DNA from: Solibacillus faecavium | Lineage (GTDB): Bacteria; Bacillota; Bacilli; Bacillales_A; Planococcaceae | DNA: 64,000 bases | Assembly (NCBI RefSeq): GCF_014836905.1 | Contig: NZ_JACSPZ010000010.1 | Location: 62,001-126,000, forward strand | Reading direction: 5' to 3' | Shown: in pieces, positions 17,643-26,375 of the stretch | How the letters are laid out: each line of letters begins with the position of its first letter | Numbering within the stretch: position 1 is the first letter of the stretch | Notes under the pieces: generated by a model | Seen by the model: the letters and a program-made list of their open reading frames with translations, nothing else | Databases searched by the model: none | Told to the model about the DNA's origin: nothing | Program-made: the position numbers and the translations under genes

Positions 17643-17709
17643 GTTTCATTCCTACCTTATGTTTGATTCTCAATCTATTGTAATCTATAGTCGTATTGCT
17701 ATACAATCA

Positions 17710-18597
17710 TTACTGTTTTGGTGTAGATTTTGCAATTTCTTCGACTAACTGAGGCAACCAATCATCAATATGACTAAATTTAAATCCTAGTTGCTGTGAT
17801 TTATCATTTTTCATATACCATGAAGCAGGGATTGCATATGGCGAACGGATTTCCTCTGTACCGAGCAGTGCTATCTTTGCGCGTTCACCTGTTTTTTCTT
17901 CTATAAGTGAAATCAAATCTTTTAATGCGATAACACCATTAGCCGTAGCATTAATTGGACCTTCAACATTTTCCATTCCGGCCCACATTAAAAATCTTGC
18001 AGCTTCTGTTGCTTGAATGAACGACATTTCCGCATCCATATTGCTAAATCCTATCGGCTCATTATTTACGATGCGTTCAATATGGAAATGCAATCGGCGC
18101 GTATAATCATCCGCCCCCATCACAATAGGGAAACGAACAGCCACTACTGGGAAATCGGCAAATCTATAAAAAACCGCTTCCGCTAAACGCTTACCTTCAC
18201 CGTATGAAAATTCATGTGTTTCACCCATAACGATTTCATATGAAGTTGGATCAAAATCCACCTCTTCATGGAGCTTGCCATCTGCCTCATATGTAGCTAA
18301 TGTAGAGGTGAAAACGAGTTTACCGATATTACCATTAAAAATGTCGCACAGTTGTTTCGCTTCATTCGGTGAATAGCAAATATTATCGTAGACAATATCA
18401 AAAGTGCGGCTTTCTAAAGCCTGCTCAAATGCAGCTTTATCTTTACGGTCGACTTTAATATGTTCCACCGCATCACCAAACGGATTTTCAGAAACCCCGC
18501 GTGTTACAATCGTTACTTCATGCTTTTGCTCTAATAATAATTCCACTAATTTCTGTCCAAAAAAACGCGTTCCACCTAATACCAAAATTTTCTTCAT
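17710..18597 (-). CDS. NAD-dependent epimerase/dehydratase family protein
   Basis: 295 residues of the extended short-chain dehydrogenase fold. The N-terminal MKKILVLGGTRFFGQKLVE gives the nucleotide-binding GxxxFxG motif, and SYGEGKRLAEAVFY holds the Tyr-x3-Lys pair (YGEGK). It resembles nucleoside-diphosphate-sugar epimerase-like reductases, but the substrate cannot be inferred. GGAG precedes the ATG. Its ATG is six bases after the rlmA stop, so the two genes form an operon with rlmA first. Confidence 0.82.
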   Translation of the reverse strand: MKKILVLGGTRFFGQKLVELLLEQKHEVTIVTRGVSENPFGDAVEHIKVDRKDKAAFEQALESRTFDIVYDNICYSPNEAKQLCDIFNGNIGKLVFTSTLATYEADGKLHEEVDFDPTSYEIVMGETHEFSYGEGKRLAEAVFYRFADFPVVAVRFPIVMGADDYTRRLHFHIERIVNNEPIGFSNMDAEMSFIQATEAARFLMWAGMENVEGPINATANGVIALKDLISLIEEKTGERAKIALLGTEEIRSPYAIPASWYMKNDKSQQLGFKFSHIDDWLPQLVEEIAKSTPKQ

Positions 18598-18603
18598 CCA
18601 CCA

Positions 18604-19440
18604 TCACTCCATTCCAATTAATAAATCCAAATCAATTGTAATTTCCCGTAATTGAATACTTTCTTTTTCTTCAATGTGCCAGCCCATTGGTGTCATTTCA
18701 AGTAAGTTTTGTACTAGATCTACTTCAAGTGGAACGGTATACGTAATTCGCTTCACTTCGACATGTGCAAAGGCTGTCTTAAAACGCTCTACGGTTTGAG
18801 CATTTGTATAGCTTTCCTTTTCAGAATCTGCAAATGCTTGCTTGCGTAGCTCCATTAAATAATTTTCCTGGGGAACAATTTTAATAACTTTTCCCCCTGG
18901 CTTCAGCAATCGTTTAAATTCCTCATAGTTTGCTGGTGATAAAATATTTAGGATGGCATCAAAGGATTGCTCATTATATGGGCTATTCGCCAAATCACCC
19001 ACGCACCAAAGCTGTTCATTATAAAACTTTGCTGCTGCCATGATTCCTTCTTTTGAAATATCTATTCCGATGCCAACAGCACCGTCTAATTGCTCACAGA
19101 TGCGGTGTAAATGAGACCCTTCTCCACAGCCTGTATCTAAAATGACCGAATTTTGCTGTATAATTTCACCGGCAATCGCTTTTTGCACTTTGTCATATAT
19201 TCCCGCATGAATAACCTTATGGCGTGACTCGAATAGCTCTTTGCCATACATCGACTGGACTGGTCGATTTAACATATATAAATAACCTTGTTTTGCTACA
19301 TCAAATGTATGATTCGAAGGACAGCTCATTTTCCCTTCATCACTCATATTCATTTGCTGTTTGCAAATAGGACAAGCAAAAATTTTACTGTTTAATTGAA
19401 ATTGTTTAATACTTAACGCTCTTTTTGATAATAGACCCAC
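18604..19440 (-). CDS. rlmA: 23S rRNA (guanine-N1)-methyltransferase RlmA-type
   Basis: 278 residues. The N-terminal zinc finger FACPICKQQM...MSCPSNHTFD (CxxC, C-x3-H) leads into the marker DVAKQGYLYMLN, then a Rossmann methyltransferase with VILDTGCGEGSHLHR. This is the RlmA/RrmA architecture. Gram-positive members (RlmA-II, YxjB) modify G748 in 23S helix 35 and influence macrolide and tylosin sensitivity; the Gram-negative form modifies G745. GTG start at 19440-19438, with AGGAGG eight bases upstream. First gene of a two-gene unit. Confidence 0.9.
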   Translation of the reverse strand: MGLLSKRALSIKQFQLNSKIFACPICKQQMNMSDEGKMSCPSNHTFDVAKQGYLYMLNRPVQSMYGKELFESRHKVIHAGIYDKVQKAIAGEIIQQNSVILDTGCGEGSHLHRICEQLDGAVGIGIDISKEGIMAAAKFYNEQLWCVGDLANSPYNEQSFDAILNILSPANYEEFKRLLKPGGKVIKIVPQENYLMELRKQAFADSEKESYTNAQTVERFKTAFAHVEVKRITYTVPLEVDLVQNLLEMTPMGWHIEEKESIQLREITIDLDLLIGME

Positions 19441-19486
19441 GATGGATCCTCCTTCGTATGTGTTCGCTTGTATCGTACCATAAACT

Positions 19487-19528
19487 GATAAAAATAAAAA
19501 AAGGAAATAGCCCTCACTACTTCCTTTT
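19487..19528 (-). terminator. Terminator of the polysaccharide deacetylase gene
   Basis: AAGGAAATAG (19501-19510) pairs with CTACTTCCTT (19517-19526), one wobble. Minus strand continues TTTTTTTATTTTTATC. Confidence 0.8.
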
Positions 19529-19541
19529 AAAAACTCGCAAA

Positions 19542-20402
19542 CTATAATAATTGGCTTGTTGTCACAAATTCATAGCCTTCCTCTTTTAAATACAGAATAA
19601 CATCTTCCAAAGCATCTGCGGATTGTTGGTGAATATCATGCATCAAAATAATGCCATCATCCTTTGCTTGTTCCTTCAAGTTCGCCAAAGTTTTTGACGG
19701 TGTTTTATGGTGCCAATCAAGTGTATCAATATTCCATAAAACCGGAGTTAACTCAATGACTTCTCGTACCGTCTCGTCAATGGCGCCGAATGGGGGTCTA
19801 TACATTGTGGGATATTTCCCGATTGCATCACAAATTGCTTCGTTTGCTCGATTGATCTCCGCTTGCATTTGCTTAACATTAAGCTTCGTTAAATTTTTAT
19901 GGCTCCATGAATGGTTGGCAATTTCATGCCCAAATGCATCTGCCTTTTTTACAATTTCCGGATGCTTCACAACATTTTGACCAAGGACAAAAAATGTTGC
20001 CTTCACTTCATGTTTTTGAAGCGTTGTTAAAACCTGTTTTGTCACATATTGATGTGGACCATCATCAAAAGTAAGCGCAATTCTTTTCTTATCACCTCTA
20101 GTAGGTTGGCTCTGTTCATCCTCTTGCTTTTGAGTTAATATTTTTTCAACCTCTATGTATTCATCACAGTTTTGAATAGTCCGTGATAACCCCCCATTAT
20201 ATAAATAAAAGGGTTTCACTAAGCCATTGCCACTTGATGCTGTATTAATAAATTGGTTGTACGCTACTTGTTCAGAATAAGTTAGGCTCATCGTAATCTT
20301 CTCGCTATCTGCAAATGTGGATGGCACATCTTTCCAAAAACGAAAGCCTAGAAAAACTATTAAACTAAACATAATACCGAGTAGTCCAACTTTTTTGCCC
20401 AT
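19542..20402 (-). CDS. Membrane-anchored polysaccharide deacetylase (NodB domain)
   Basis: 286 residues. An N-terminal signal anchor (about 6-22) leads to a linker of 90 residues and a NodB deacetylase domain. Catalytic motifs are intact: TFDDGPH (motif 1, Asp-Asp), HEIANHSWSH (metal His pair), RPPFGA, DTLDWHHKT, and ILMHDIH. Enzymes of this type remove acetyl groups from peptidoglycan or N-acetylglucosamine polymers outside the cell. I start at ATG 20402 with GGAGG eight bases upstream; a TTG five codons earlier overlaps the RBS. Single gene with own terminator. Confidence 0.9.
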   Translation of the reverse strand: MGKKVGLLGIMFSLIVFLGFRFWKDVPSTFADSEKITMSLTYSEQVAYNQFINTASSGNGLVKPFYLYNGGLSRTIQNCDEYIEVEKILTQKQEDEQSQPTRGDKKRIALTFDDGPHQYVTKQVLTTLQKHEVKATFFVLGQNVVKHPEIVKKADAFGHEIANHSWSHKNLTKLNVKQMQAEINRANEAICDAIGKYPTMYRPPFGAIDETVREVIELTPVLWNIDTLDWHHKTPSKTLANLKEQAKDDGIILMHDIHQQSADALEDVILYLKEEGYEFVTTSQLL

Positions 20403-20804
20403 CTTATTGCCCTCCAATCGTCAGTATATTAATTAGACGTATGAACACAGCAAAAAGTTGATAATATTTCAAAAAAAAACATATTTTTCTTAAAATTATA
20501 TTGGATTGTTCTTCAAATGCATTTTCACCTATTAAAAAGTGTTTGTTTAAAAATTAAATTAACATTGAACCGTTGATTTCCATTCCGGGACCGATGCTTT
20601 CCCCGGGCACGGCTCCAGCTAACTAAATTGCGCCTACAACGGCAGGCACAATTTAGTGGATCTTCCGCGCGTGCTCCTGCGGTTACTCGTCGCAAAATAA
20701 ATTTCGCTATTCCCGGTGGAGTCACGGTCCCTCCATTCCAATCAACTTATTAATCTCTTTAAATAAAGTGACATACGATATCTATAATGACTAGTAATTA
20801 AACC

Positions 20805-20935
20805 AATGAACGTGAACAAATTGAAATAGGGGCGATTGAACAACTTGTTCCTGCTAAGCATCTAGTTAAAATTTATAATAAAAGACAAAAGGTCTCGAGA
20901 GACCTTTTGTCGACAATCTGAGAGTTCGGTTTACA
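20805..20935 (+). pseudogene. Internally deleted IS1182-family transposase remnant
   Basis: The frame from 20805 reads NEREQIEIGAIEQLVPAKHL followed by VKIYNKRQK. EQLVPxxHLV is the conserved start of IS1182-type transposases; the KIYNK-(K/R)-x-x-K part followed (in another frame) by RPFVDNL resembles their extreme C-terminus. So the middle of the gene is missing. The copy at 48 kb keeps the same junction (LVPAKHLVEIYNKKTKG), showing that the deletion predates their spread. Confidence 0.6.
20868..20911 (-). terminator. Palindrome serving as terminator of the SDR gene
   Basis: A 28-nt palindrome (20884-20911): GACAAAAGGTCTC and GAGACCTTTTGTC around GA. On the minus strand TTTTATTATAAATTTT follows. 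It lies inside the transposase remnant and 49 bp after the SDR stop, so IS-derived sequence appears to supply the terminator. Confidence 0.65.
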
Positions 20936-20959
20936 TACGAACACCTTTATAATAAATTT

Positions 20960-21718
20960 TTAGTAAGCTGTCCATCCTGCATCTGCAGTAATAACAACCC
21001 CATTTACAAAATCAGAATCCTCAGATGCTAAAAAAAGTGCAACACTCGCAATATCTTCCGGTTCTCCACTGCGTGGGTTAAAACTTGCTCCTGCCATTGC
21101 ACGAGACATACCTTCTTGATTTGCATTACTGAAACTTGCCCCAATATTTGTATTGACCCCGCCTGGAGCAATCGCATTACATTTAATGCCTTTTTCTGCA
21201 TATTGGAATGCTGTATTTTTCGTTAATCCTATAACCGCATGTTTAGATGCTGTATAAGCAGCCCCTGCCCTAGAACCGTATAAACCACCTATTGAGGCAA
21301 TATTGATAATCGTTCCTGCACCCTTTTCCAGAAAAATAGGCATTGCTTGACGGCTTGCACGCATAACACCTTTTACATTTATTTCAAATACTCGATCCCA
21401 TAAGTCATCTTTCACGTCACCTACTGGAGAGAAGTCGTCCATAATACCAGCATTGTTTACTAAAATATCAAGTGTACCATAACTATTTAAAGCGGCTTTT
21501 ATTAATTTATGAATATCTGCTTCCGTCGCAACATTAGCTGCTACAGCAGTTGCCGTTCCACCCAGTGCTGTAATTTCTGCTACTGTTGCCCCTGCACCTT
21601 CAAGAGTTAGGTCCGATACAACAACCTTTGCACCTTCTCGGGCAAATAAAATGGCCGTCGCCTTCCCCATTCCTGATGCAGCACCTGTTATTACTGCGAC
21701 TTTATCCTTCAATCTCAT
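20960..21718 (-). CDS. SDR family oxidoreductase (glucose 1-dehydrogenase-like)
   Basis: 252 residues, classical short-chain dehydrogenase. TGAASGMG (TGxxxGxG) near residue 11 binds NAD(P); NNAG follows; catalytic Ser lies in NIASIGG and the YxxxK pair in YTASKH; the C-terminus SDFVNGVVITADAGWTAY is standard. A DL sequence after the second strand (VVSDLTLEG) favours NAD. The substrate is not predictable. AGGAGG eight bases before the ATG. Monocistronic; codon use like its neighbours. Confidence 0.88.
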   Translation of the reverse strand: MRLKDKVAVITGAASGMGKATAILFAREGAKVVVSDLTLEGAGATVAEITALGGTATAVAANVATEADIHKLIKAALNSYGTLDILVNNAGIMDDFSPVGDVKDDLWDRVFEINVKGVMRASRQAMPIFLEKGAGTIINIASIGGLYGSRAGAAYTASKHAVIGLTKNTAFQYAEKGIKCNAIAPGGVNTNIGASFSNANQEGMSRAMAGASFNPRSGEPEDIASVALFLASEDSDFVNGVVITADAGWTAY

Positions 21719-21786
21719 ACTTAAAACCTCCTAAATAGGATTTCGTTACTTTAATAATTTCGACGGTAACAGCCAGTTTACCTTTA

Positions 21787-21832
21787 AAAAATACATAAAA
21801 AGGAAGTAGAACTTCGAAAAGTTCCGCCCCCT
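21787..21832 (-). terminator. Terminator of the first solute-binding protein gene
   Basis: AGAACTT / AAGTTC around CGAA, with outer AAGG/CCTT; minus strand continues TTTTTATGTATTTTTT. Confidence 0.65.
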
Positions 21833-21838
21833 TTATAC

Positions 21839-23461
21839 TTACTTTACAAATTTCACTTCCTGAAGCTTATGATGACCTGAATCATTGATCCAGTGCCCTT
21901 CTATTTTTTCACTTAAGCCCGTAATATAGGCTTGATGGTGTACGTATATCATTGGTGCTTCTTCTATTAAGATTTCTTGAGCCTGTTTATACATTGCAAG
22001 ACGTTTCGTTGTATCAATTTCTTCACGTGCTTCATCTAATATTGCATCTAACTCTTTATTACTATAGAAAGTAGTATTACCAGATCCCCCGTGATTTTTA
22101 GAATGGTATAGTTGTGTCAGGAAATAATCTGCATCACCTACTGGATTTGATAAACCTAGAATATACATTTCATGCTCACCAGCATCCGTCTTATCAAGGT
22201 ATGCACCCCATTCTAAAACTTCGATATTAGCTGTAATATTTAATTGCTTTAATTCTTCTTGAAGCATAATGGCAATATTTTGTCGTTGTGGATTATCGTT
22301 TGTCCAGATTGAAGTTTCAAAGCCTTCTGCGTATCCAGCTTCTGCTAAAAGTGTTTTTGCTTTTTCAATATCTTTAGTAATCGGCGTTAGTGTGCCATCA
22401 TAGCCAAACACAGTTGGTGCTAGTGGGCCACGTGCCGGTTCACCAATTCCTTCATAAATACCATCAATGATTAACTGTTGATCTACAATCATCGAGATCG
22501 CCTGACGTACACGTACATCATCGAACGGTTTCTTGTTAATATTAAACCCAATGTAAGATAATGAAGAACCTGGAGTAATACTAACTGAACTAGATGTTGC
22601 ATCAACCATTTCCACTTCATTAGGTTGTACTGGTTCAATAATATGTGCATACCCTGTCTCAAGTTCGGCTGCACGCGTTGCACTTTCAGGAATTACTTTG
22701 AAAGTTACTGAATCAATATAAGCCTTTTGATTCCAGTAATCCTGATTATTCACTAATTTAATTTCCGTGCCTGGTGTCCATGAATCAAACTTCATAAAGC
22801 CAGTACCAACTGGACCATTAGCATTCATAATTGCTCCAGCTATATTGCCCGCTTCCATATTTTCATAATCTGCATCAATTTGTGCTGGTGAAAGAATAAC
22901 GCCTACTGGGTGGTTTAAGTGGTTTAATAGTGGTGCGAATGGATAATGTGTATGAATACGTACTGTGTAATCACTCACAACTTCCACTTCCTTAATGGCT
23001 TCAAATAAAAATGCGCGTGGCGCTGCAACTTCCGGATCCAAAATTCGTTCAAAGCTCTTTTTCACTGCTGTAGCATTGAATTGTTCTCCATCATGGAATT
23101 GTACCCCTTCTTCAAGTTCAAACTCCCATGTTAAATCATCAATGGATGTCCAGCTTTTTGCCAAGCTTGGTACAATTTCTCCATCTTTATCCTTTTTTAC
23201 TAATCCCTCTGTTATGTTTGATAATACCGAAGCTGATGGAACGTCCGTTGACATATGCGGATCTAGATTTGCGGCATCGGATAATGTTGCTAATACTAAA
23301 TCACCGCCTGCTCCATCTGTATTATTCGAAGAATCTGCCGAAGCATCGTTATTACTAGAAGAATCTTCTGTTGAATCATCTCCACCGCTACATGCAACAA
23401 GTAATAAGGCAAATGCCATTACTATAAATAGTAGAAAACTATTTTTAAAGTTTTTATTCAT
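21839..23461 (-). CDS. ABC transporter solute-binding lipoprotein, family 5 (GsiB/DppA-like)
   Basis: 540 residues. The signal peptide MNKNFKNSFLLFIVMAFALL ends in the lipobox LVAC, so the protein is anchored outside the membrane by lipidated Cys. A Ser/Asn/Asp linker precedes the SBP_bac_5 fold. Markers: LDPHMSTDVPSASVLSNI, the family motif around WEFELEEGVQFHDG, and YIGFNINKKPFDDVRVRQAI. The closest group is the glutathione/dipeptide binders. Start chosen at the ATG with AAAGGGGG upstream. No permease or ATPase gene lies nearby. A paralogue is at 27.6 kb. Confidence 0.9.
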   Translation of the reverse strand: MNKNFKNSFLLFIVMAFALLLVACSGGDDSTEDSSSNNDASADSSNNTDGAGGDLVLATLSDAANLDPHMSTDVPSASVLSNITEGLVKKDKDGEIVPSLAKSWTSIDDLTWEFELEEGVQFHDGEQFNATAVKKSFERILDPEVAAPRAFLFEAIKEVEVVSDYTVRIHTHYPFAPLLNHLNHPVGVILSPAQIDADYENMEAGNIAGAIMNANGPVGTGFMKFDSWTPGTEIKLVNNQDYWNQKAYIDSVTFKVIPESATRAAELETGYAHIIEPVQPNEVEMVDATSSSVSITPGSSLSYIGFNINKKPFDDVRVRQAISMIVDQQLIIDGIYEGIGEPARGPLAPTVFGYDGTLTPITKDIEKAKTLLAEAGYAEGFETSIWTNDNPQRQNIAIMLQEELKQLNITANIEVLEWGAYLDKTDAGEHEMYILGLSNPVGDADYFLTQLYHSKNHGGSGNTTFYSNKELDAILDEAREEIDTTKRLAMYKQAQEILIEEAPMIYVHHQAYITGLSEKIEGHWINDSGHHKLQEVKFVK

Positions 23462-23683
23462 TTGTTGTACCCCCTTTGTTTTTTGTTTCATCCATATTAC
23501 AGCCTAAATTTTACAGGTTAAAATTCATAAAACAAACAATATTTTAAATTTTTATTCATTTCAGACAAATAATTCGTTCATATTATTTTCGAAATAAATT
23601 ACTTAAATGAGCAAATAAAATATGCTATATAGCAAAAACAACCTTTTTTCAATAGTACATTATGCATTTTTTATACATTTTCG

Positions 23684-23726
23684 TTTAATAAAAAAAGAGC
23701 TAAGCAGTGGACAACCTGCTTAGCTC
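23684..23726 (-). terminator. Terminator of the NERD gene
   Basis: Perfect 11-bp stem GAGCTAAGCAG / CTGCTTAGCTC (23697-23707, 23716-23726) followed on the minus strand by TTTTTTTATTAAA. Confidence 0.88.
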
Positions 23727-23732
23727 TTCATT

Positions 23733-24398
23733 TTAATTCGCCGATACTGTTGATTTCGACTTTAATGTATTGTTTTTGTCAGTCATAAAGCCCTCTAATG
23801 CTGAGAATAATGTTTCAATATTTTCTTCCGTTAGACGTTTTCTATCAAGGGTTTTTGTCCAGTTATTTAACTCTGACATTTTTAACACTTCGACATTTTG
23901 CGAATGAATTTCAATTTGTTGAATTGAACAATCGTTTGTAAAGACAACAACCGACTCGAATAGTGTTGCATCCACTTCTGGAAGCTGATCCTGCAAGGCA
24001 TTTACCAAACGCTTCGTTTCGTGAATTGGGTTGTTGAATGTGCGTATTTTATTCTTATGTAATAGCTCTTTCCATTCAATATTTTGCTCTCGTCCATTAA
24101 TCCAGCCGGATTTATCTTTAATGTTCACTACATAAATACCGGATTCATGTAGGAGTAAAGCATCAATTGAATGAAGTTCCTCATAAATAGGAATTTGTAA
24201 ATTAATCATTACTTTTCGAGCGCCTTTAGCCCGCTCTAGATCATGCATAATTTTATTTAATACTCGGACCCTTTTCTTCATTAATACATCAAAATAGGAA
24301 TAACCTGTTATTTTATAGAAAATGGTATTGTCATGGATATAAATTTTGTATGCGAGATAGCCTACAATTACCATTACAACTATTATAAATAAGGTCAC
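23733..24398 (-). CDS. Membrane-anchored NERD-domain protein
   Basis: 221 residues. A hydrophobic N-terminal helix (about 1-20) anchors a NERD (nuclease-related) domain. EELHSIDALLLHESGIYVVN followed by IKDKSGWINGRE is the core of that fold; it is related to restriction-type nucleases and resolvases. The catalytic D/E-xK trio is only partly evident (D in SIDALLL, NIKDK), so activity is uncertain. GTG start at 24398, eight bases from AAGGAG; an earlier GTG overlaps the RBS. No partner gene. Confidence 0.8.
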   Translation of the reverse strand: MTLFIIVVMVIVGYLAYKIYIHDNTIFYKITGYSYFDVLMKKRVRVLNKIMHDLERAKGARKVMINLQIPIYEELHSIDALLLHESGIYVVNIKDKSGWINGREQNIEWKELLHKNKIRTFNNPIHETKRLVNALQDQLPEVDATLFESVVVFTNDCSIQQIEIHSQNVEVLKMSELNNWTKTLDRKRLTEENIETLFSALEGFMTDKNNTLKSKSTVSAN

Positions 24399-24507
24399 TA
24401 CGCTCACTCCTTGCGTACATTTTATACTCCATTTTAACAGACAACTGTACCCTTTTACTATGCACCTATAGACTAATTAAAATTGTAAACATATTCAAAA
24501 AACAATA

Positions 24508-25221
24508 TTATACAGTGCTTTTTAAATGGCTTTCATTCTTTAAAATCGAAAGGAGCTGATCTAGCCTACTAATTTCATAAGTTGACACTATGGATTGTGG
24601 CGGTGCAACATACATTGGGTTTAACCAGCACGTATCAATACCTGCACGAGCCCCGCCAATAATGTCTGCACTATAGGAATCACCTATAATCAATGCCTTA
24701 TTTAAATCGAAATTCGGAATATGGTCAAACACATAGTCAAAAAATTGCTTCATCGGTTTTTGATAGCCTGTATTTTCCGAGACGAAGATTCCTTTAAAAT
24801 AAGGAGCTAGTCCCGTAACTTGGAGGCGTTTCATTTGTGTATCTGCCAAGCCGTTTGACGTAATGTATAAGTCATATTGAGGTGCCAATGTTTGAATTAA
24901 TTCCATTGCCCCCTCTACGAACACTTTACTCTCTGTTAAATAACCGCGATATTCAGCATCCAATGCTCTTCCGTCTACTTCATAGCCAAAGTATTCAAAA
25001 GTTTTCCCAAAACGTGTTTGCATTAACTCTTCTCTAGTAACTAGCCCCTCTTCAAGTAAGCGCCATAAATTAGAGTTTATCTCACGATAGACACTTTCGA
25101 TTTGTGGAGTTAATGGCAGCTGATGTGCTTCAAATAACTTCGGCAAAGCTATTTTTTCTGCTGCTTTAAAATCGAGCAATGTATCATCTAGATCAAATAA
25201 TAAAAATTGATAGTCTTTCAT
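24508..25221 (-). CDS. HAD superfamily pyrimidine nucleotidase, YjjG/YfnB type
   Basis: 237 residues. HAD motif I FDLDDTLLDF (nucleophile Asp, general acid Asp), motif II in YITSNG, motif III Lys in YQKPMKQFF, motif IV GDSYSADIIGGARAGIDTCW. The order and the FDLDDTLLDFKAAE start match the YjjG family that hydrolyses non-canonical pyrimidine nucleoside monophosphates and so keeps them out of DNA. GGAG precedes the ATG. It stands alone on the minus strand, divergent from the TSUP gene. Confidence 0.87.
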   Translation of the reverse strand: MKDYQFLLFDLDDTLLDFKAAEKIALPKLFEAHQLPLTPQIESVYREINSNLWRLLEEGLVTREELMQTRFGKTFEYFGYEVDGRALDAEYRGYLTESKVFVEGAMELIQTLAPQYDLYITSNGLADTQMKRLQVTGLAPYFKGIFVSENTGYQKPMKQFFDYVFDHIPNFDLNKALIIGDSYSADIIGGARAGIDTCWLNPMYVAPPQSIVSTYEISRLDQLLSILKNESHLKSTV

Positions 25222-25355
25222 TTATATACTCCGTTCCTACAAAGCTAATTTACTAACAATATCATAGTTATTATAAAATTTTAAGTATTTACACGAACTA
25301 TGATTTTCGTTAGCATGACTATATTGGTTTAAATTAAGAAAGAAGGTTTTCCTTT

Positions 25356-26126
25356 ATGGGATTCGAGCTGGACCCCCAACTCATTATTATTTTAATTTGC
25401 TTTGGTTTTTTAGCTGCTTTTATCGATTCTGTTGTGGGAGGCGGTGGTCTAATTTCCTTACCGGCACTAATGTTTGCTGGGCTTAGTCCATCTGCAGCCG
25501 TTGCAACCAATAAGCTTGCCGGAACAATGGGATCACTAACAAGTACTATTACTTTTTACCGTTCTGGAAAATTGGATTTTAAATCGGTAATGAAATACTT
25601 CCCTTACGTCTTTATTAGTTCTATGATTGGGGCATGGATTGTTCATTTACTAGATCCTAATCTATTAAAACCACTAATGCTTATTATGTTGGCTGCTGTA
25701 GCAATCTTCACCATTTTTAAAAAGGATTGGGGCAGTATTTCTGCAGTTAAGTCACTATCTAAGACAAAATATATGTTATTCTTCTTAGTCATTGCACTTA
25801 TTGGCTTTTATGACGGCTTTTTGGGACCAGGTACAGGTTCATTTTTAATTTTTGCATTTTTAATAGTGGGGTATGATTTTTTAAAAGCTGCGGGCAATGC
25901 AAAACTTCTGAACTTTGGAAGTAATATTGGGGCACTTTTAATGTTTGTCTATTTAGGACAAATCAATTATACATATGGGCTTATAATGGGGGTTGCACAA
26001 ATTTTCGGTGCAATTGTCGGTTCACGATTTGCCATTAAGCGTGGAAGTGGCTATGTTCGTGTTCTATTCATCATTGTCACAGTTACTTTACTTGCAAAAA
26101 ATGCATATGATTACTTTTCGAATTAG
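25356..26126 (+). CDS. TSUP family (TauE/SafE) permease
   Basis: 256 residues with about eight transmembrane helices. The two family repeats each start with a small-residue-rich motif: FIDSVVGGGGLISLPALMFAG near residue 22 and GFYDGFLGPGTGSFLIFAF near 148, both with the glycine-rich loop after an Asp. TSUP proteins move sulfite, sulfoacetate or other organosulfur anions, or act as uptake permeases; specificity is unknown here. RBS AGAAGG. The short palindromic repeat downstream may act as its terminator. Confidence 0.9.
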   Translation: MGFELDPQLIIILICFGFLAAFIDSVVGGGGLISLPALMFAGLSPSAAVATNKLAGTMGSLTSTITFYRSGKLDFKSVMKYFPYVFISSMIGAWIVHLLDPNLLKPLMLIMLAAVAIFTIFKKDWGSISAVKSLSKTKYMLFFLVIALIGFYDGFLGPGTGSFLIFAFLIVGYDFLKAAGNAKLLNFGSNIGALLMFVYLGQINYTYGLIMGVAQIFGAIVGSRFAIKRGSGYVRVLFIIVTVTLLAKNAYDYFSN

Positions 26127-26159
26127 GTTTTAGTAAAGAGACTAGGGCATAACCCAAAA

Positions 26160-26259
26160 ATTGATTTCCATTCCGGGACGCTTTCCGCGGGCACGGCCTG
26201 AGCCTGTAGTCTCAGGCGTCGTGCTTTTCCCGCTGGAGTCGCCCTCCATTCCAATCAAT
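26160..26259. repeat. Palindromic dispersed repeat, short copy 3
   Basis: A 100-bp element bounded by ATTGATT (26160-26166) and AATCAAT (26253-26259). TCCATTCC repeats at both ends in the same orientation (26167-26174, 26245-26252). Inside are GGGACG/CGCCC, GCGGG/CCCGC, GCAC/GTGC and a terminal GCCTGAG/CTCAGGC hairpin, so the transcript would form one long rod. It has the same end structure as the two composite repeats but no transposase remnant. It lies between convergent genes. A further 110 bp up to the DinB gene (with GGTTGGGACAGAAGTAG on the minus strand) shows no gene. Confidence 0.75.
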
Positions 26260-26375
26260 TTTTTAAAATATCCCTTTCTTAATAAGGGACTTTACCTTAT
26301 CCGATGAAATTTCTACTTCTGTCCCAACCTCTTTAATTTTATAAATTCCTCTGAAACATAGTCGGCGCTTATATA

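Larger units (their letters stand above)
20541..20935 (+). repeat. Composite dispersed repeat, copy 1
   Basis: It shares high similarity with the inverted copy at 48283-48565. The first part (20572-20746) is a G+C-rich palindromic module bounded by GTTGATT and AATCAAC. It contains a near-palindrome CTAAATTGCGCCTAC / GCAGGCACAATTTAG. The block TCCATTCC appears at both ends in the same orientation (20579-20586, 20732-20739). A second part carries an IS1182-like transposase remnant. Copy 1 holds about 34 bp in the module and about 75 bp after it that copy 2 lacks. Open frames through it look non-coding. Confidence 0.8.

Noticed and set aside
20525-20725. 66-codon open frame on the minus strand inside the palindromic repeat, rich in Arg and Cys
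   Set aside because: It runs through the GC-rich hairpin arms, has no RBS and is disrupted in the inverted copy. It is a by-product of the repeat.
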